In this document: piece by piece, positions 6,315-8,783 of the stretch
Layout of the letters: each line of letters opens with the position of its first letter
Position numbering within the stretch: the stretch's first letter is position 1
Source of the DNA: Nanobdellota archaeon
Lineage (GTDB): Archaea; Nanobdellota; Nanobdellia; Woesearchaeales; JAGLGH01
Length of the DNA: 8,783 bases
Assembly (NCBI GenBank): GCA_023144115.1
Contig: JAGLGH010000065.1
Location: forward strand, 1-8,783
Direction: 5' to 3'
The notes under the pieces: model-generated
The model's input: only the letters and a program-made list of their open reading frames with translations
Databases searched by the model: none
What the model was told of the DNA's origin: nothing
Translations under genes and position numbers: made by a program

Positions 6315-7491
6315 CAGCGGTGAATTAGAAGCTTATTCTAAGCAGGAAATAGATGAACTAGAAGGTTCCCTTGCTCACCAGGAAGAAGAAGATAAGCTGA
6401 TGCACTCTGTTCTTGAAAATGATAAGGAGACAATAGATGACGGTCATTTGATAAATGAATCCTTGAACAAAGGTATAGGCATATTTGCACCAGACATGAT
6501 GTTTGAGCAGCTTGTGAAAGATTATTCTTATGCAAAAAAGTTGTTCGGCGAGACAATTATCAGGCAACTTTCAGGATATGACCCTGGCTATGTAGAGAAG
6601 AACATAAGGATCCCTGAATTCCAGAGGGAAATAAAAAGGAACATAGCTGCGAATATCGATGCATTAAAAGACAAAGGCATGCTTAATGATGATGGCAGCA
6701 TCACAGATAAGGCGATAACACTTGCTTCACTTATTCTTTACACAGATGAACTTGATAATATCATTCCTAAAGGCTTTATTGGCGAAAAGATCCATAAAAA
6801 AGAATTTGTTTACGGAGAAAAGTCAGGTACAAGAGATTTCAGGAAGAATGACAGGTACAGAGACATTGCTCTCAGGCGTTCAGTCAAGCTTGCAGTGAGA
6901 AGAGGACATAAAAAGATTGAGCCTGCTGACCTCAAGTCATTTGAGCTTAAAAGAAAAGGTCAAATCAATGTTGTCTATCTTCTTGATGCTTCTGGCAGCA
7001 TGAAGGGAATAAAACTTGAGACTGCAAAAAAAGCAGGCATAGCCTTAGCATATAAGGCAATTGAACATAAGGACAAGGTAGGCCTGATAGTTTTCGGCAG
7101 CGAAGTGAAAGAAGAGATAGTGCCTACTCTTGATTTTGTAAGACTTTTGAAGCAGATAACAACTGTGAAAGCATCACGAGAGACTGATATAGCAAATACA
7201 ATCAGAAAAGCAATAGAAGTCTTTCCAAGAGGAAACATAACAAAACACATAATCCTTCTCACTGACGCATTGCCTACAGTTGGAAAGAAACCAGAGAGCG
7301 ATACTTTAGAAGCTGTATCAATAGCCCAGAATGCAGGCATCACAATCTCAGTTATAGGGATACAGCTTGATGCAGAAGGGAAAAAGCTTGCTGAAAAAGT
7401 CGCTGCTCTGGGAGAAGGCAGGCTTTATATTGTCAGGGCACTGAAAGAACTTGACAGCATCGTGCTTGAAGATTATTATAGCGTATATTGA
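6295..7491 (+). CDS. VWA-domain protein, ChlD-like partner of the AAA+ ATPase
   Basis: A 398-residue protein with a C-terminal von Willebrand factor A domain (about 222-398). The metal-ion-dependent adhesion site is complete: DASGS at 231-235, Thr297 in RETDIA, and Asp324 in LLTDALPT. VWA domains of this kind bind the partner AAA+ ring and present a substrate or client. The N-terminal 220 residues are mostly helical; residues 10-55 are strongly acidic, and 185-220 are basic (RRSVKLAVRRGHKK), recalling the linker and helical parts of ChlD without its own ATPase-like domain. It overlaps the ATPase gene by 20 bases in another frame, so the two are almost certainly co-expressed. The start could be ATG at 6295, TTG at 6286 or GTG at 6301; none has a clear Shine-Dalgarno, and coupling to the upstream gene may replace one. 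Substrate or client is unknown. Confidence 0.87.
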   Translation: MKVVAFDSGELEAYSKQEIDELEGSLAHQEEEDKLMHSVLENDKETIDDGHLINESLNKGIGIFAPDMMFEQLVKDYSYAKKLFGETIIRQLSGYDPGYVEKNIRIPEFQREIKRNIAANIDALKDKGMLNDDGSITDKAITLASLILYTDELDNIIPKGFIGEKIHKKEFVYGEKSGTRDFRKNDRYRDIALRRSVKLAVRRGHKKIEPADLKSFELKRKGQINVVYLLDASGSMKGIKLETAKKAGIALAYKAIEHKDKVGLIVFGSEVKEEIVPTLDFVRLLKQITTVKASRETDIANTIRKAIEVFPRGNITKHIILLTDALPTVGKKPESDTLEAVSIAQNAGITISVIGIQLDAEGKKLAEKVAALGEGRLYIVRALKELDSIVLEDYYSVY

Positions 7492-7513
7492 GCTAGATTT
7501 ATCTATGACATTT

Positions 7514-8620
7514 TTACTGTTTCTGAGAATATGATTTAGACCGGTTTAGAGCAACTTTTGTTTTATTAGCCATATAATTTAATCCATCCCGTTCTGCAGA
7601 CATCTTATGCCAATGAGTATACAATGCATTCACTTTTCCAATATAATTTATAGTTTCATCAATGTTAGCTACTTGATTAGAATTTATCCCCCTTCCTAAG
7701 CCTGCATTCCATTCTGCGCAATGTAAATCTAATCTATTATTAAAACGCATTGTATTTTTATGATATCCAAAAAACGATAACAGGAGATTAATTGAACTAT
7801 CATAAAGAAAATCAGCTTCAAAATTTTTAAAACTATCTTCATTGATAAATCGTGCATCATAGCCAAGAGCAGCAATATCTTTTGCAATATTTTTAAGATT
7901 TAAATTCCCTTCTTTTAAAATCCATTTACAATAAGTTCTTCCTCTATTCTCCCTTATTTGACCCAACCCTCTTGCAAGATATATGTCTGAGCATGCCTTA
8001 GGATCCCCCCGGGCTTCAACTGCAAGGGTAGCTCTCATAAAAATAGGATCCACAGAATTCCCATTTTTGAAAAAATCAATTGTAGAAATATAATCCAGCA
8101 ATGGATCCCATCTTGCTACCATTTTTTCCTCTTCTTCAGTCAACCTGAAATTAGCATTTTTAGCTATTGCTTCAGAAAGATAATCTGGGATGTCATCTGG
8201 AATAGTTAATTTAGATTTGCTTAGGCGTTTTGATTTAATATTATCCTGTATTTCTATAGCTTCTTGAGAAAAATTTATTCCACTATCTACTACTCTTCCT
8301 TCTATCGGTTGGGGATAGATTTTTTGAATATCTATAGGATTCATGTAAGCGCTTGCAATATATCCTATAGCAAACACTCCTGCTAATACAGCGCATACAG
8401 GTTTAATTCCAAACCTATCATTTTTAGCAATATATTTATTTTTCCTTGGAGATTTGCTCAGCATACCTTCTATTGTAATTTTTACAGGTTTAATTCCAAA
8501 CAAATCATTTTTAATAATATATGTATTTTCCCTTGTAATATACATATCTTTTCTTGGAGTATACTTATTTTTCCTTGGAAATTTGCTCAACATATTATTT
8601 ATTGTGATTTTCTTACCCAT
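7514..8620 (-). CDS. Membrane-anchored lytic transglycosylase-like (SLT) protein
   Basis: A 368-residue protein with a Lys/Arg-rich cytoplasmic arm (1-74), one membrane helix (about 75-93, CAVLAGVFAIGYIASAYM), a linker (94-170) and an external domain. That domain shows the soluble lytic transglycosylase pattern: DPIFMRATLAVEA with likely catalytic Glu202, then GLGQI (218-222), WNAG (304-307) and ETINYIGKV (322-330), matching in order the ES, GLMQ, YNAG and ET-x-x-Y-V motifs of SLT domains. The Ser normally after the catalytic Glu is Ala203. SLT enzymes cleave the MurNAc-GlcNAc bond of peptidoglycan, a polymer archaea do not make, so the substrate here is unknown. Three Cys (210, 231, 301) face outside. 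Start choice: a GTG at 8668 would add 16 residues, but the TATA box centred at about 8646 lies 26 bases before the ATG at 8620, which favours a leaderless start there. It converges on the VWA gene with a 22-base gap. Distant homology, judged by motif order only. Confidence 0.66.
   Translation of the reverse strand: MGKKITINNMLSKFPRKNKYTPRKDMYITRENTYIIKNDLFGIKPVKITIEGMLSKSPRKNKYIAKNDRFGIKPVCAVLAGVFAIGYIASAYMNPIDIQKIYPQPIEGRVVDSGINFSQEAIEIQDNIKSKRLSKSKLTIPDDIPDYLSEAIAKNANFRLTEEEEKMVARWDPLLDYISTIDFFKNGNSVDPIFMRATLAVEARGDPKACSDIYLARGLGQIRENRGRTYCKWILKEGNLNLKNIAKDIAALGYDARFINEDSFKNFEADFLYDSSINLLLSFFGYHKNTMRFNNRLDLHCAEWNAGLGRGINSNQVANIDETINYIGKVNALYTHWHKMSAERDGLNYMANKTKVALNRSKSYSQKQ
8397..8483. repeat. 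Direct repeat, copy A (87 bases)
   Basis: This is the first copy of an adjacent coding duplication in the cytoplasmic arm of the SLT-like gene. It begins ACAGGTTTAATTCCAAAC, exactly repeated at 8484, and stays similar to its end. On the minus strand it encodes the second protein copy (KITIEGMLSKSPRKNKY to FGIKPV). Confidence 0.8.
8484..8612. repeat. Direct repeat, copy B (129 bases)
   Basis: Tandem partner of the repeat at 8397-8483, longer by exactly 42 bases, which is two extra 21-base units. It encodes the first protein copy (KITINNMLSKFPRKNKY to FGIKPV). The reading frame is preserved throughout. Confidence 0.8.
8516..8578. repeat. Three tandem 21-base units in coding sequence
   Basis: Units at 8516-8536, 8537-8557 and 8558-8578 share the pattern AxTATAxxTATTTTxCCTTGG. 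A fourth, single unit lies at 8429-8449 in the other long copy. On the minus strand each encodes a seven-residue step: PRKNKYT, PRKDMYI, TRENTYI, continuing into IKNDLFG. Confidence 0.8.
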
Positions 8621-8640
8621 CCAGGAGGTTAACGCGAATT

Positions 8641-8652
8641 CATTTATAAATG
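8641..8652 (-). promoter_or_regulatory. TATA box of the SLT-like gene
   Basis: CATTTATAAATG, a perfect palindrome centred at 8646.5, lies 26 bases before the ATG at 8620. This predicts a leaderless mRNA from that ATG and makes the upstream GTG at 8668 unlikely, because it would be outside the transcript. Confidence 0.5.
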
Positions 8653-8668
8653 TATCTCTTTTTATCAC

Positions 8669-8783
8669 TCTCCAGTAAGTAATTGTTCCCCCCGGCTGAA
8701 GAATAGCAAAACAAAAACATTATGAGAGATTATCAAAAATAACTCAATACTAAAGTTTTAATATGAACTCCTCCCCAACATAA
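8669..8783. other. Right-end flank without a recognised gene
   Basis: AT-rich sequence upstream of the SLT-like gene. It holds only trivial open frames, such as a six-codon frame at 8764-8783. I see no RNA gene or repeat here; any neighbouring gene lies beyond the window. Confidence 0.4.

Noticed and set aside
6975..7343. 122-codon open frame on the minus strand
   Set aside because: It is opposite the VWA domain, whose MIDAS residues fix the real frame; low-complexity shadow.

Overview
The window looks like a piece of an archaeal chromosome. It carries box C/D sRNP proteins (fibrillarin and Nop5), a kleisin of the ScpA type, AT-rich TATA boxes placed about 27 bases before start codons (leaderless mRNAs), and GGTG/GGAG Shine-Dalgarno sites at operon-internal starts. 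Composition is AT-rich, genes are tightly packed, and Nop5 is shorter than usual. A small-genome archaeon, possibly of the DPANN type, would fit, but that placement is inference: no rRNA or other decisive marker is present.

Layout. Positions 74-657 (minus) hold two consecutive small two-helix membrane proteins; the second appears to need a non-AUG start. They are divided by a divergent promoter region from scpA (773-1642, plus). A short convergent gap separates scpA from the minus-strand nop5-fibrillarin operon (3307 to 1740, ATGA overlap). Behind it, also on the minus strand, lies a 572-residue DHH-family phosphoesterase (3396-5114) with a long unrecognised C-terminal region. A 171-base divergent promoter region leads to a plus-strand pair (5286-7491): a ChlI/MoxR-type AAA+ ATPase overlapped by a VWA-domain partner. 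Converging on it is a minus-strand gene (7514-8620, possibly to 8668) for a membrane-anchored protein with a lytic-transglycosylase-like (SLT/lysozyme fold) external domain and a repeat-built, Lys/Arg-rich cytoplasmic arm.

How the genes work together. Nop5 and fibrillarin are the scaffold and the methyltransferase of one RNA 2'-O-methylation particle. The AAA+ and VWA proteins form a typical ATP-driven remodelling or metal-insertion pair. ScpA serves chromosome condensation. The DHH enzyme probably cleaves a small nucleotide or short oligonucleotide. The SLT-like protein, the two small membrane proteins and the DHH C-terminal region are the least explained parts. No RNA gene, insertion sequence or CRISPR array was seen.
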